Source: Kribbella sp. VKM Ac-2569
GTDB taxonomy: Bacteria; Actinomycetota; Actinomycetes; Propionibacteriales; Kribbellaceae
Direction: 5' to 3'
Assembly (NCBI RefSeq): GCF_004216905.1
Contig: NZ_SGXJ01000001.1
Span: 806,001 to 870,000, forward strand
Length of the DNA: 64,000 nt
Shown here: piece after piece, positions 43,348-52,616 of the stretch
Layout of the letters: each line of letters begins with the position of its first letter
Position numbering within the stretch: the stretch's first letter is position 1
The notes under the pieces: model-generated
The model's input: only the letters and a program-made list of their open reading frames with translations
What the model was told of the DNA's origin: nothing
The model's database searches: none
Translations under genes and position numbers: made by a program

Positions 43348-44333
43348 TCACCGCATCGACAGGCTCGCAGTACGCCGGGATTCTCGGGATCGGGTCGTAC
43401 CGTCCGCGCCGCGCGGTGCCGAACGCCGAGATCCTCGAGCAGATCGACTCCAGCGACGAATGGATCCAGACCCGCTCCGGGATCAAGGAACGGCGCTGGG
43501 CCAGCGAGGACGAGACCGTCCTGATGATGTCGGTGAACGCGGCCAAGGAAGCGCTCGCCGACTCCGGTATCGACCCGTCCGAGATCGGCTGCGTGATCGT
43601 CGCGACCGTCACGCACCTGTACCAGACGCCGGCAATCGCGACCCGGATCGCGGTCGAGGTGGGCGCCCCGACGGCTGCCGCGTTCGACATCTCCGCGGCT
43701 TGCGCGGGCTTCTGCTACGGCGTCGCGATGGCCAACGACCTGGTCCGCGGCGGCAGCGCGAAGTACGTGCTGGCGATCGGGGTCGAGCGACTCAGCGACA
43801 TCACCGACCGGACCGACCGCGGGACGGCGTTCATCTTCGCCGACGGCGCCGGCGCCGCGATCGTAGGACCGACCGACGAACCGGGCATCGGCCCAGTGGT
43901 GTGGGGCTCCGACGGCACACAGCACCAGGTGATCAGCCAGAAGGAATCCTGGGTGGAGGTGCACGGCAACCACAACTGGCCGCACCTGACGATGGACGGC
44001 AACCCGGTGTTCCGCTGGGCGTCGTTCGAGATGGCCAAGGCCGCGCAGCGGGCGCTGGACGTGGCCGGTGTGAAGGCGGAGCAGCTCGACCTGTTCGTCC
44101 CGCACCAGGCGAACATGCGGATCACCGACGCGATGCGCCGCACGCTGAAGCTGCCCGAGCACGTGAAGGTCGCCCGGGACATCGAGCGCCAGGGCAACAC
44201 CTCGGCCGCGTCGATCCCGCTCGCGATCACCGCGATGCGCGAGGCCGGCGAAGCCAAGAGCGGCGACCTCGCCCTCATCATCGGCTTCGGGGCCGGGCTC
44301 GTGTACGCCGCCCAGGTCATCCGCCTGCCGTAG
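43344..44333 (+). CDS. fabH: beta-ketoacyl-ACP synthase III
   Basis: A 329-residue initiating condensing enzyme that joins an acyl-CoA with malonyl-ACP. The Cys-His-Asn triad is complete: DISAACAGF with Cys120, LFVPHQANMRI with His, and RQGNTSAASIP with Asn. The N-terminus reads GILGIGSYRPRRAVPNAEIL and contains the SDEWIQTRSGIKERRW block. In actinobacteria with branched fatty acids FabH prefers branched primers; that is inference here. It overlaps fabD by ATGA and is followed after 80 bp by the ACP gene. Confidence 0.96.
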   Translation: MITASTGSQYAGILGIGSYRPRRAVPNAEILEQIDSSDEWIQTRSGIKERRWASEDETVLMMSVNAAKEALADSGIDPSEIGCVIVATVTHLYQTPAIATRIAVEVGAPTAAAFDISAACAGFCYGVAMANDLVRGGSAKYVLAIGVERLSDITDRTDRGTAFIFADGAGAAIVGPTDEPGIGPVVWGSDGTQHQVISQKESWVEVHGNHNWPHLTMDGNPVFRWASFEMAKAAQRALDVAGVKAEQLDLFVPHQANMRITDAMRRTLKLPEHVKVARDIERQGNTSAASIPLAITAMREAGEAKSGDLALIIGFGAGLVYAAQVIRLP

Positions 44334-44413
44334 TCCATAGTTGTCCGGGGCGGCTCAGGTGGCCGCACCCGGCTGTGACAAGCCAGAAGAAATCCGAAAG
44401 GGAACCAGAGAAC

Positions 44414-44662
44414 ATGGCCAGCACCGAAGAGATCCGTTCCAGCCTCGCCGAGATCGTGAACGAGATCGCCGGCATCCCGGTCGAGGACGTCCAGCTGGAC
44501 AAGTCCTTCACCGACGACCTCGACGTCGACTCGCTCTCCATGGTGGAGGTCGTGGTGGCCGCCGAGGAGAAGTTCGACGTGAAGATCCCCGACGACGAGG
44601 TCAAGAACCTGAAGACCGTCGGCGACGCGGTCGCGTTCATCGAGCGCGCCCAGAACGGCTGA
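44414..44662 (+). CDS. acpP: acyl carrier protein
   Basis: An 82-residue acidic four-helix carrier. The phosphopantetheine attachment Ser is Ser40 in DDLDVDSLSMVEVVV. The N-terminal helix is STEEIRSSLAEIVNEIAG and the C-terminal helix VGDAVAFIERAQ. ATG 44414 follows GGGAACCAGAGAAC. Its place between fabH and fabF is the usual one, and it is the substrate carrier for FabD, FabH and FabF. Confidence 0.97.
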   Translation: MASTEEIRSSLAEIVNEIAGIPVEDVQLDKSFTDDLDVDSLSMVEVVVAAEEKFDVKIPDDEVKNLKTVGDAVAFIERAQNG

Positions 44663-44784
44663 CGTACGCCGTCACCGTGCTGGCCCGGATGCTCATCGGG
44701 CCGTGATCGCGGTCCGATGAGCATCACGCAGTACACACCCCTCGCTCCCAACCGCAGAACGCTCATGTGAAGGATGAGGTAACC

Positions 44785-46020
44785 ATGTCGAAGACCCGAG
44801 TCGTCATCACCGGACTCGGAGCCACGACTCCGCTCGGCGGCGATGTGACCAGCACCTGGGAAGGGTTGCTGGCCGGTCGCTCCGGCGCACGGCGGCTGAC
44901 CGACGAGTGGGTGCAGAACCTGGCGGTGCAGATCGCCGCACCGGTCGCGGTCGAGCCGACCGAGGTCATCGAGCGCGTCAAGGCCCGCCGTCTCGACCGT
45001 ACGGCGCAACTCGCCGTCGTCGCCGCCCGCGAGGCCTGGGCCGACTCCGGCCTGGAGGACTCCGGGCTCGACAAGGAGCGGCTTGGCGTAGCGGTCGCCT
45101 CCGGGATCGGCGGCCTGCACACCACCCTGTCGAACTACGACGCCCTGCAGCAGAACCCTCGCAGGGTGTCGCCGCTGGCGATCCCGATGCTGATGCCGAA
45201 CTCGTCGGCGGCCTACGTCAGCCTGGAGCTCGGCGCGAAGGCCGGCGTCCACACCCCGGTCTCGGCGTGTGCGTCCGGCAACGAGGCGATCTGGCTGGGA
45301 CTCGACCAGATCCGGCTCGGCCGCGCGGACGTGGTGGTCGCCGGCGGCGCCGAGGGCGCGATCATGGCGCTGCCGCTGGCCGCGTTCGGGATGATGCAGG
45401 CGCTCAGCAAGCGCAACGACGACCCGGAGCGGGCCTCGCGTCCGTGGGACGTGGACCGCGACGGCTTCCTGCTCGGTGAGGGCGCCGGGATCCTGATCCT
45501 GGAGTCGTACGAGCACGCGAAGGCGCGCGGCGCGAAGATCTACGCCGAGCTGGCCGGTGCGGGGATCTCCGCCGACGGCCACGACATCGCGCAGCCCGAC
45601 CCGACCGGTTCCGGTGCGCGGCGGGCGATGGAGCGGGCGCTGTCCGAGGGCGACCTGACCCCGGCCGACATCTTCCACATCAACGCGCACGCCACCTCGA
45701 CGCCGCAGGGTGACATCGCCGAGTCGCTCGCGATCCGGCAGGCGCTCGGCAAGGAGGCCGACCACGCGGTCGCCACCGCGCCGAAGTCGATGATCGGTCA
45801 CCTGCTCGGCGGCGCCGGCGCGGTCGAGTCGGTCGCCACCGTGCTCGCCCTGAAGAACCGGGTCTCGCCGCCGACCATCAACGTGGACAAGCTCGACGAC
45901 GAGATCGACCTGGACGTCGCGACCGAGCAGCGCAAACTGCCCGACGGGGACATCGCGGCACTGAACAACTCCTTCGGCTTCGGCGGCCACAACGCCGCCA
46001 TCGCCTTCAAAACGCTGTAG
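44785..46020 (+). CDS. fabF: beta-ketoacyl-ACP synthase II
   Basis: A 411-residue elongating condensing enzyme. VVITGLGATTPLGGDV opens the N-terminal half; VSACASGNEAIWLGLDQI carries the active Cys162. The two His residues lie in NAHATSTPQGD and PKSMIGHLLGGAGAVE, and NNSFGFGGHNAAI is the conserved C-terminal loop. This gene is the counterpart of mycobacterial KasA. ATG 44785 is preceded by GATGAGG at 5 bp; an upstream GTG (44767) would add six residues. AccD follows 14 bp after the stop. Confidence 0.96.
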   Translation: MSKTRVVITGLGATTPLGGDVTSTWEGLLAGRSGARRLTDEWVQNLAVQIAAPVAVEPTEVIERVKARRLDRTAQLAVVAAREAWADSGLEDSGLDKERLGVAVASGIGGLHTTLSNYDALQQNPRRVSPLAIPMLMPNSSAAYVSLELGAKAGVHTPVSACASGNEAIWLGLDQIRLGRADVVVAGGAEGAIMALPLAAFGMMQALSKRNDDPERASRPWDVDRDGFLLGEGAGILILESYEHAKARGAKIYAELAGAGISADGHDIAQPDPTGSGARRAMERALSEGDLTPADIFHINAHATSTPQGDIAESLAIRQALGKEADHAVATAPKSMIGHLLGGAGAVESVATVLALKNRVSPPTINVDKLDDEIDLDVATEQRKLPDGDIAALNNSFGFGGHNAAIAFKTL

Positions 46021-46034
46021 TCCCTGGAGGCACC

Positions 46035-47459
46035 ATGACCGTCGCCCCGGCAAAACCCGCCAAGCTGCCCCGTGAGCTGGACCCGCGTAATCCGGTCAGC
46101 CGGCTCACGGATCTGCTCGACCCGGGCAGTCTGGAGCTGATCACCCCCGACGATCTGTCGGGGATGATCGCGGCCCGCGGGCGGATTGCCGGGGCGAAGG
46201 TCGTGGCGTTCTGCTCCGACGCCACCGTGATGGGCGGCGCGATGGGCGACATCGGCTGCGAGGTGGTGGTCAAGGCGTACGAGGTCGCCCGCGAGGAGCA
46301 GGTGCCGATCATCGGCCTGTGGCACTCCGGCGGCGCGCGGCTGGCCGAGGGCGTGCTCAGCCTGCACGCCGTCGGCAAGATCTTCTACGCGATGACGCAG
46401 GCCTCCGGGAAGATCCCGCAGATCTCCGTCGTCCTCGGCCCGGCGGCGGGCGGAGCGGCGTACGGTCCGGCGCTGACCGATGTCGTCATCCTCGGTCCGG
46501 AGGGCCGGATCTTCGTGACCGGCCCGGACGTGGTCCGCTCGGTCACCGGTGAGGACGTCGACATGCTTCGCCTCGGCGGCCCCGAGCCGCACGGGCGGCG
46601 CTCCGGCGTCGTCCACATCACCACCGACAGCGAGGCGGCAGCGCTGGAGCACGCGCGCCGGCTGACCGATCTGCTCGCCAACCAGGGCACGATGTCGACC
46701 GCGATCCCGGACACCGATCTGTCCGGGTTCCTGCCCGAGTCGGCGAAGCGCGCGTACGACGTCCACCCGCTGGTCGGCGGGGTGCTCGACGAGGACTCCT
46801 CGGTCGAACTGCACCAGCGGTGGGCGCCGAACATCGTCACCACGCTCGGTCGCCTCGGCGGCCGGACGATCGGCGTGATCGCGAACAACCCGCTTCGGCT
46901 CGGTGGTTGCCTGGACGCGCTGTCCGCGGAGAAGGCGTCCCGGTTCGTCCGGATGTGCGACGCGTTCGGCGTACCGCTCGTCGTCCTGGTCGACGTACCG
47001 GGGTATCTGCCCGGTGTCGGTCAGGAGTGGGACGGTGTCGTACGACGGGGCGCGAAGCTGCTGCATGCGTTCGCGGAGGCCGTCGTACCGCGGGTGACGC
47101 TCGTGACGCGGAAGACGTACGGCGGGGCGTACATCGCGATGAACGCGCGCTCGCTGGGCGCCACCCGCGTCTTCGCGTGGCCGCGCGCCGAGGTCGCCGT
47201 GATGGGCGCGGTGGCGGCCATCCGGGTTCTGCATCGCCGCAAGCTCGCCGACGTGGATCCGGAGCTCCGGCCCCAGGTCGAGGCCGAACTGGCCGCGGAG
47301 CACGAGAAGATTGCCGGCGGCATCGACCGGGCCATCGAGATCGGCGTTGTCGACGAGGTCGTCGAACCGACCCGCACGCGCACCGCCCTCGCGACCGCCC
47401 TCGCCAAGGCCGAGGCCGGCGGCCCGATCCGCGGCAACCACGGCAACATCCCGCTGTAG
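46035..47459 (+). CDS. accD: acyl-CoA carboxylase beta subunit (AccD6-like)
   Basis: A 474-residue carboxyltransferase that moves CO2 from biotin to acetyl- or propionyl-CoA. The N-terminal CoA half contains GLWHSGGARLAEGVLSLHAVG and GPAAGGAAYGPALTDVV, which build the first oxyanion site. The C-terminal half contains RLGGRTIGVIANNP, VDVPGYLPGVGQEWDG, and YGGAYIAMNARSLGATRVFAWP for biotin. Position after fabF matches accD6 of mycobacteria, whose product makes malonyl-CoA for fatty acids; the biotinylated alpha subunit is not in this window. CTGGAGGC precedes ATG 46035. A perfect hairpin ends the operon. Confidence 0.94.
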   Translation: MTVAPAKPAKLPRELDPRNPVSRLTDLLDPGSLELITPDDLSGMIAARGRIAGAKVVAFCSDATVMGGAMGDIGCEVVVKAYEVAREEQVPIIGLWHSGGARLAEGVLSLHAVGKIFYAMTQASGKIPQISVVLGPAAGGAAYGPALTDVVILGPEGRIFVTGPDVVRSVTGEDVDMLRLGGPEPHGRRSGVVHITTDSEAAALEHARRLTDLLANQGTMSTAIPDTDLSGFLPESAKRAYDVHPLVGGVLDEDSSVELHQRWAPNIVTTLGRLGGRTIGVIANNPLRLGGCLDALSAEKASRFVRMCDAFGVPLVVLVDVPGYLPGVGQEWDGVVRRGAKLLHAFAEAVVPRVTLVTRKTYGGAYIAMNARSLGATRVFAWPRAEVAVMGAVAAIRVLHRRKLADVDPELRPQVEAELAAEHEKIAGGIDRAIEIGVVDEVVEPTRTRTALATALAKAEAGGPIRGNHGNIPL

Positions 47460-47476
47460 AAACCCCTGAATCGGCT

Positions 47477-47510
47477 TGAAGGGCACGGATCCGAAGATCC
47501 GTGCCCTTCA
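47477..47510 (+). terminator. perfect 15-bp hairpin closing the fab operon
   Basis: TGAAGGGCACGGATC (47477-47491) pairs perfectly with GATCCGTGCCCTTCA (47496-47510) around a CGAA tetraloop, 17 bp after the accD stop. No U-run follows, as is common for high-GC actinobacteria. The arms are symmetric, so it could also stop transcripts from the converging DUF3145 gene. Confidence 0.85.
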
Positions 47511-47677
47511 CGTGGTGCGGCCGCTGTGGTTAACAACCACCGGGGGTGTCCCGACACCCGGTGGCCCAGCGGCCACGGCCCCTCCCACCCTTGTAGAACG
47601 TCTGATGCCCAGTCTCACCGAAAAGTTCGGCGAAATCCCCTGGTTCACAGGTTTCTTCTGAAGTTCTCAGCAAGTCC

Positions 47678-48175
47678 TTAGACGACCTGGTGGAGCCAGC
47701 GCACCGGGGCGCCGTCACCGGCGTACCGGAAGGGCTCGAGCTCGTCGTCCCACGGGCGGCCGAGCAACCGCTCGACCTCCTCGGTCAGGTCGGCCTCACC
47801 GCTCGCCGCCTTCAGCATGGCCGCCTTCAACCGCTCCTCGGGCACCATGATGTCGCCGTGGACGCCGGTGGTCGCGTGGAAGACCCCGAGCGCCGGGGTG
47901 AAGGAGTACCGCTCGCCTTCGACGCCGTTGCTCGGCTCCTCGGTCACCTCGAACCGGAGCTTTTGCCATCCGCGCAAGGCAGACGCCAGCTTCGCCGCGG
48001 TCCCGGCCTCAGCCTGCCACGACAGTTCGGCCCGGTACTGGCCCTGGGCCGCCGGCTGCGGTGTCCAGTCCAGTTTCACGGGCACGCCTAGGATGCCGCC
48101 CGCGGCCCACTCGACATGAGGGCACAACGCTGACGGCACCGTGTGGACGTACAGAACGCCACGAGTCGTCGCCAC
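47678..48175 (-). CDS. DUF3145 family protein
   Basis: 165 residues, beginning MATTRGVLYVHTVPSALCPHVEWA. DUF3145 is an actinobacterial family found next to fatty-acid synthesis genes; its function is unknown. Visible features are PVKLDWTPQPAAQGQYRAEL, a central helical part, GVHGDIMVPEERLKAAM and an acidic C-terminal segment ending in WLHQVV. GTG 48175 is chosen because a perfect AGGAGG precedes it by 5 bp; the longer frame adds residues without such a site. It converges on the fab operon. Confidence 0.9.
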   Translation of the reverse strand: MATTRGVLYVHTVPSALCPHVEWAAGGILGVPVKLDWTPQPAAQGQYRAELSWQAEAGTAAKLASALRGWQKLRFEVTEEPSNGVEGERYSFTPALGVFHATTGVHGDIMVPEERLKAAMLKAASGEADLTEEVERLLGRPWDDELEPFRYAGDGAPVRWLHQVV

Positions 48176-48361
48176 CGGGACCTCCTGTGCTCGAGGGGCG
48201 CCTTCCCCAGCGTTCTCGATCACTTGTCTGTCGGTCCTGGCGGTACTGATCCCTCAAGGCATCACAAGACGCCCCTCGGAACTCTGGTACATCTTGCACC
48301 ACAGACCCCTACGACACCAGCAACCTCGCCGTGTCAACTACATCACCGTCGTGTCGCGATC

Positions 48362-49372
48362 TCAGCTGGACCCGCGGCGAACCAGCCGGGTCGGGAGAAT
48401 AAGTGGTGTCGGCGTCTCCCCGGAGATCAGTGCCAGCAGCATCCGCGCCATCTCCCGGCCGAGGGACTGGATCGGCTGAGCCACGGTCGTCAGCGGCGGA
48501 TCGATGTGGCGAGCGCCGGCGATGTCGTTGAAACCCACGATCGCCACGTCGCCCGGAATCGAGCGCCCAGCCTCCTTCACCACCTGCAGCGCGCCGACGG
48601 CCATCTGGTCGGACGCGACGAACACGGCGTCCAGGTCGGCGTGCTTGCTGAGCAGCTCGCGCATCGCCGTACAGCCGCCGTCCTCGGAGAAGTCGGCGTG
48701 GGCGACTCGGGCGGCGTCGAGTCCGGCGACGGCCAGAGCCTCCTGGAAGCCCTTGTACCGCGCGCTGCCGGCGCCCTCGTCCATCCGGCCGGTGATCGTG
48801 GCGATCCGGGTCCGTCCGTTCGCGATCAGGTGTTCGGTCGCAAGCCGTGCGCCGCCGCGGTTGTCCGCGTCGACGTAGTACCGCGGTTCGAAGCCGATCG
48901 GGCACCCGCCGAACACCACCGGTACGTCGGACTTCTCGGCGAGCCTCGCAAGCGGGTCGTCGCCGTGCATCGACATCAGCATCACGCCGGCGGCCTGCCG
49001 CGTCCGGAGCAGCTGCTCGAGCCGGGTCTGTCCCCGCGACGACGTTGCCAGCAGCAACATCAGCTCCAGCTCGGTCTCCTCGAGCACCGCCGAGATGCCG
49101 ACCACGACCTCGGCGAAGAACGGGTCCGCGAAGACCTGCGGGCTGTCACTGGAGATCGCGAGGACCACCGCGCCGGCCTGCTGCGTCGCGAGCGCCCGCG
49201 CCGTCGCGTTGGGCACGTAGCCCAGGTCGGCGACTGCCCGCAGTACGGCGGCCCGCTTCGCTTTGCTGACGTGCGGGGCGTTGTTGATGACGCGCGACGC
49301 CGCCGACCGGGATACACCGGCACGCTCGGCGACTTCGTCGAGCGTCACCTGGCGTCTAGAGCGATCGGCCAC
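48362..49372 (-). CDS. LacI family transcriptional regulator
   Basis: 336 residues. The N-terminal helix-turn-helix and hinge are VTLDEVAERAGVSRSAASRV, INNAPHVS and LGYVPNATARALATQQ. The periplasmic-binding-protein-like sensor follows (residues 62-336), with PVVFGGCP, YYVDADNRGGARLATEHL, DAVFVASDQMAVGALQV and IVGFNDIAGARHIDPPLTTV. It should repress sugar genes until a sugar binds. It lies 9 bp downstream of the VWA gene on the same strand, so it may be co-transcribed, although its function need not be linked. The CGCAA/TTGCG dyads at 15.2 kb are of a type LacI proteins use, but no link is shown. Confidence 0.93.
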   Translation of the reverse strand: MADRSRRQVTLDEVAERAGVSRSAASRVINNAPHVSKAKRAAVLRAVADLGYVPNATARALATQQAGAVVLAISSDSPQVFADPFFAEVVVGISAVLEETELELMLLLATSSRGQTRLEQLLRTRQAAGVMLMSMHGDDPLARLAEKSDVPVVFGGCPIGFEPRYYVDADNRGGARLATEHLIANGRTRIATITGRMDEGAGSARYKGFQEALAVAGLDAARVAHADFSEDGGCTAMRELLSKHADLDAVFVASDQMAVGALQVVKEAGRSIPGDVAIVGFNDIAGARHIDPPLTTVAQPIQSLGREMARMLLALISGETPTPLILPTRLVRRGSS

Positions 49373-49381
49373 CTGCGCTTC

Positions 49382-50335
49382 CTACGGGAAGCGCGTGGCG
49401 AGGGCGATGCAGGCGCCGGCGGCGGCGAGGGTGAAGAGCATCGCGATCCCGGCGTACCGGGCGGTGATCTCCTTGTCGACCTCGTCGTACCCGACGGAGG
49501 AACCGATGTCCTTGTAGACGTCCTCGAGCTCACCGGCCGACTCCGCGGTGTACGCCTTGCCGCCGCTGATCTCGGCGACCGACCGCAGCTCGGCGCGGTC
49601 CGGTGGGACCCGCTGCCGGATGCCGTCCATCTCGATGAAGCCGGAGTCGGTGCCGAAGCAGATCGTGTACACCGGGGTGCTCTTCGCCTTCGCCGCCTGC
49701 GCGCCCTCCTGGGCGGTCCGGCCGACGGTGCGCTTCCCGTCGGACAGCAGCACGATCCGCGCCGGGGCCGGCTCGGTCGGGTGCTCGGGGTCCGGCGGGA
49801 CCTGGGTGAGCGCCTGCAGCGAGGTGAAGATGCCTTCACCGGTCGCGGTCGACTCGGCCAGCTCGAGCCCGTCGATCGAGCGCAGCACGGTCGCCCGATC
49901 GGTGGTCGGCGGCACGATGATCGACGCCGTACCGGCGAAGTTCACCAGCGCCACGTTGAACTTGCTGGGCAGCTGGTTGACGAAGTTCTTCGCCGACTTC
50001 TTCGCGGCCTCGAGCCGGTTCGGGTCGATGTCGGTGGCCATCATCGACAGCGAGACGTCGACCGCCACCACGATCGTGGCCCGCTCGCGCGGCACCTTCA
50101 CCTTGTCCTTCGGCTGCGCGAACGCCACCACGCAGGTCATCGCGGCCAGCAGCGCCAGCCCGACGGCCAGGTGCCGCCGCCACTGCGGCCGCCGCGGCGC
50201 GACCCGGTCCAGCAGCGCGATGTTGGTGAAGCGCAGCGCGTACTGCGAGCGACGGTGCTGGAGAAAGATGTATCCCGCGATGATCAGCGGGATGAGCAGC
50301 AGGAACCACAATCTGGCCGGAGACAGGAACTCCAT
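49382..50335 (-). CDS. membrane VWA domain protein (BatA-like)
   Basis: 317 residues. Two N-terminal membrane helices (LWFLLLIPLIIAGYIFLQHR and HLAVGLALLAAMTCVVAFAQ) flank a short basic loop. The VWA domain (about 85-280) has the MIDAS motif VAVDVSLSMMATDI (DxSxS) and IVLLSDGKRTVG. A C-terminal helix (IAMLFTLAAAGACIALATRF) closes it. It belongs with MoxR and DUF58 in the actinobacterial chaperone-like complex at the membrane. The ATG shares an A with the DUF58 stop (TGATG), so it is coupled. Confidence 0.92.
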   Translation of the reverse strand: MEFLSPARLWFLLLIPLIIAGYIFLQHRRSQYALRFTNIALLDRVAPRRPQWRRHLAVGLALLAAMTCVVAFAQPKDKVKVPRERATIVVAVDVSLSMMATDIDPNRLEAAKKSAKNFVNQLPSKFNVALVNFAGTASIIVPPTTDRATVLRSIDGLELAESTATGEGIFTSLQALTQVPPDPEHPTEPAPARIVLLSDGKRTVGRTAQEGAQAAKAKSTPVYTICFGTDSGFIEMDGIRQRVPPDRAELRSVAEISGGKAYTAESAGELEDVYKDIGSSVGYDEVDKEITARYAGIAMLFTLAAAGACIALATRFP

Positions 50336-51327
50336 CAGCGAGCCACTCCCTTCGGCGGTTGGTGCAGGCGGGACGCGACATGCCGGTAGGCGAGCACGAA
50401 CCGCACGGTGTCGGCGACCCAGTCGCGGTCGGTCCGCAGCACCAGGTGCCCCGCACCTACCCTACGCAGGGCGGCCCGCGTTCGTTCCCGCTGCGCGAGC
50501 GCCGCCGTGCCGAAAGCCTCCCGGACCTTGCGCCGCCGGGTGTCGATCTCGCGCACCTCGCCGGTCTCCGGGTCACCGATCGTGACGACACCGATGTTCG
50601 GCAGCTCCAGCTCGCGCGGGTCGACGATCTCCACCGCCAGCACCTGGTGCTGCGCGGTCAGCTTGCGCATCGCGCGCTCCCAGGACGGCTCGACCTGGCT
50701 GGCCACTTCGCCGTCGTGCGGGGTGAGGAAGTCGGAGACGACCACGCGCAGTCCACGCTTACGCTGCGTCCGTGCCATCGACTCGAGCGCCGCGGCCAGG
50801 TCGCTGCGGTGCGCCTCCTCGTCGCCGTTGAACTGCTCGGCCAGCAGCGCGCGCAGCAGGCCGTAGAGCGCGAGGCGCCCGGACCGCGCCGGCCAGCGGC
50901 GCAGCGCCGAGTCGCGCAGCATCAGCCCGCCGAAGCGGTCGCCGAGCCGGTGGGTCAGGAACCCGACCGTGGCCACGGCCGCGACCGCGAGCTCCCGCTT
51001 CTCGAGTGTCGACGTACCGAAGTCCATCGAGCCGGACAGGTCGACCAGCGCCCAGGTCTCCAACTCACGGTCCGCGATCAGGTCGCGGACGTGCGGAACC
51101 GTGGTGCGCGCGGTGACCGCCCAGTCCATCCGCCGTACGTCGTCGCCGACCTGGTACTCCCGCGCCTCGGCGAGCTCGGTGCCGGGCCCCGGGAGCAGGC
51201 CGAGGTGCTCCCCGTGCAGGTACCCCTCGAGCCGCCGTACGACGGTCAGCTCCAGCCGCCGCAACGCACGCTCGGGAGCGAGCTGCGAGATCGTCATCGC
51301 AACCCGCGGGTCTGGTCGGTTGGGCAC
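50335..51327 (-). CDS. DUF58 domain protein
   Basis: 330 residues. The DUF58 block starts at EYQVGDDVRRMDWAVTART (about residue 57) and continues into a VWA-like core with WALVDLSGSMDFGT (MIDAS DxSxS) and LRVVVSDFLTPHDGE. There is no membrane helix, so it is cytosolic. It is the partner of MoxR and VWA genes in the same operon. The GTG overlaps the last base of the MoxR TAG (TAGTG), so the two are coupled. An internal ATG ten residues later is possible. Confidence 0.9.
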   Translation of the reverse strand: MPNRPDPRVAMTISQLAPERALRRLELTVVRRLEGYLHGEHLGLLPGPGTELAEAREYQVGDDVRRMDWAVTARTTVPHVRDLIADRELETWALVDLSGSMDFGTSTLEKRELAVAAVATVGFLTHRLGDRFGGLMLRDSALRRWPARSGRLALYGLLRALLAEQFNGDEEAHRSDLAAALESMARTQRKRGLRVVVSDFLTPHDGEVASQVEPSWERAMRKLTAQHQVLAVEIVDPRELELPNIGVVTIGDPETGEVREIDTRRRKVREAFGTAALAQRERTRAALRRVGAGHLVLRTDRDWVADTVRFVLAYRHVASRLHQPPKGVAR

Positions 51328-52361
51328 TACACGAACTCCGGGCGGCCGCTGCTGTCGGTGCCGTCGCGCCAGACCGGCTGCGGCGGCGGGACGGTGGCCA
51401 GGATCCGCTCGATCACGGCGCGCGGGTCGATGTTGTCCGCGACCGCGTCGAAGGTCAGGCCGAGCCGGTGCCCCATCACGTCCAGTGCGACGGTCTGGAC
51501 GTCGCTCGGCAGCAGGTAGTCCCGGCCGTGGATCAGCGCCAGCGCCCGGCCGGCCGCGATCAGGCCGAGGGTCGCGCGCGGGCTGACGCCGAGCTCGATG
51601 ATCGGCTCCAGGTCGGGCAGGTGGAAGTCGGTCGGGGTCCGGGTCGCCATCACCAGGCGGACGGCGTACTCCGCGACCAGGTTGTGGACGAAGACCTGCT
51701 CCGCGGTCCGCTGCAGCTCGAGGATCGTCTCCGGCTTCAGCACCGGCCGCGGCTCCGGCGGGTCGACGCTCATCCGGCGGAGGATCTCGAACTCCTCGTG
51801 ACCGCGCGGATGCGGTACGTCGATCTTCACCAGGAACCGGTCCCGCTGCGCCTCGGGCAGCGGGTACACACCCTCGGACTCGATCGGGTTCTGGGTCGCG
51901 ATCACGATGAACGGCTTCGGCATCGGGAACGTCTGGCCGCCGATCGACACCTGCCGCTCGGCCATCAGCTCCAGCATCGCGGACTGCACCTTGGCCGGCG
52001 CACGGTTCACCTCGTCGGCCAGCACGAAGTTCACGAACGTCGGGCCGAGCTCGATGTCGAAGGTCTCCCGGGTCTGCCGGTAGATCCGGGTGCCGACGAT
52101 GTCGGACGGGACCAGGTCAGGGGTGAACTGGATGCGGGCGAACGTGCCGCCGACCACACTGGCGAAGGTCCGGACGGCGAGCGTCTTGGCAACGCCCGGA
52201 ACACCCTCGAGCAGACAGTGACCCTTGGCCAGCAACGACACCATCAGGGTCTCGACCATGTGCTCCTGGCCGACGATCACCCGCTTGACCTCGCCAAGGG
52301 CCTCGCCGATCAGCCGGGACTGCTGGGTCACCGTTCCTGCCGGCACCGTGGTTTCGGTCAT
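51327..52361 (-). CDS. MoxR family AAA+ ATPase
   Basis: 344 residues. Walker A is EGVPGVAKT (about residues 52-60), Walker B FVLADEVNRAPAK, sensor 1 IATQNPIESEG, and the arginine-finger region PEAQRDRFLVKI. VSPRATLGLIAAGRALA and LPSDVQTVALDVMGHRL form the lid. MoxR ATPases act as chaperones for VWA partners, helping metal insertion or assembly at the membrane. It is the first gene of the operon MoxR-DUF58-VWA(-LacI). The ribosome binding site AAGGACAGG precedes ATG 52361. Confidence 0.95.
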   Translation of the reverse strand: MTETTVPAGTVTQQSRLIGEALGEVKRVIVGQEHMVETLMVSLLAKGHCLLEGVPGVAKTLAVRTFASVVGGTFARIQFTPDLVPSDIVGTRIYRQTRETFDIELGPTFVNFVLADEVNRAPAKVQSAMLELMAERQVSIGGQTFPMPKPFIVIATQNPIESEGVYPLPEAQRDRFLVKIDVPHPRGHEEFEILRRMSVDPPEPRPVLKPETILELQRTAEQVFVHNLVAEYAVRLVMATRTPTDFHLPDLEPIIELGVSPRATLGLIAAGRALALIHGRDYLLPSDVQTVALDVMGHRLGLTFDAVADNIDPRAVIERILATVPPPQPVWRDGTDSSGRPEFV

Positions 52362-52616
52362 GCCTGTCCTTCCGGGGCCCGCACGCGGACCATGTCATTC
52401 CCCACTGTCTCCACCGCTCGCAACGCCAGCCCATTCCATCAGATCACCGGGGCCAGCGCCGCTACGCCCCGTCCCATCCTCCCCCGCCGGCCCAAATCCG
52501 CACTTCGTGCACGACATCCGTACGTCGGCCGCGCCGCCGTACGGATCTGGTGCCCGAAGTCGGCTCGGGAGGAGCGGCGGCGACAGTGCTACCGGGGATG
52601 TGGTGGGATTGGGGTG

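Noticed and set aside
47605..47661. 18-residue frame MPSLTEKFGEIPWFTGFF after the fab terminator
   Set aside because: It looks peptide-like, but has no ribosome binding site or promoter and cannot be supported by length.
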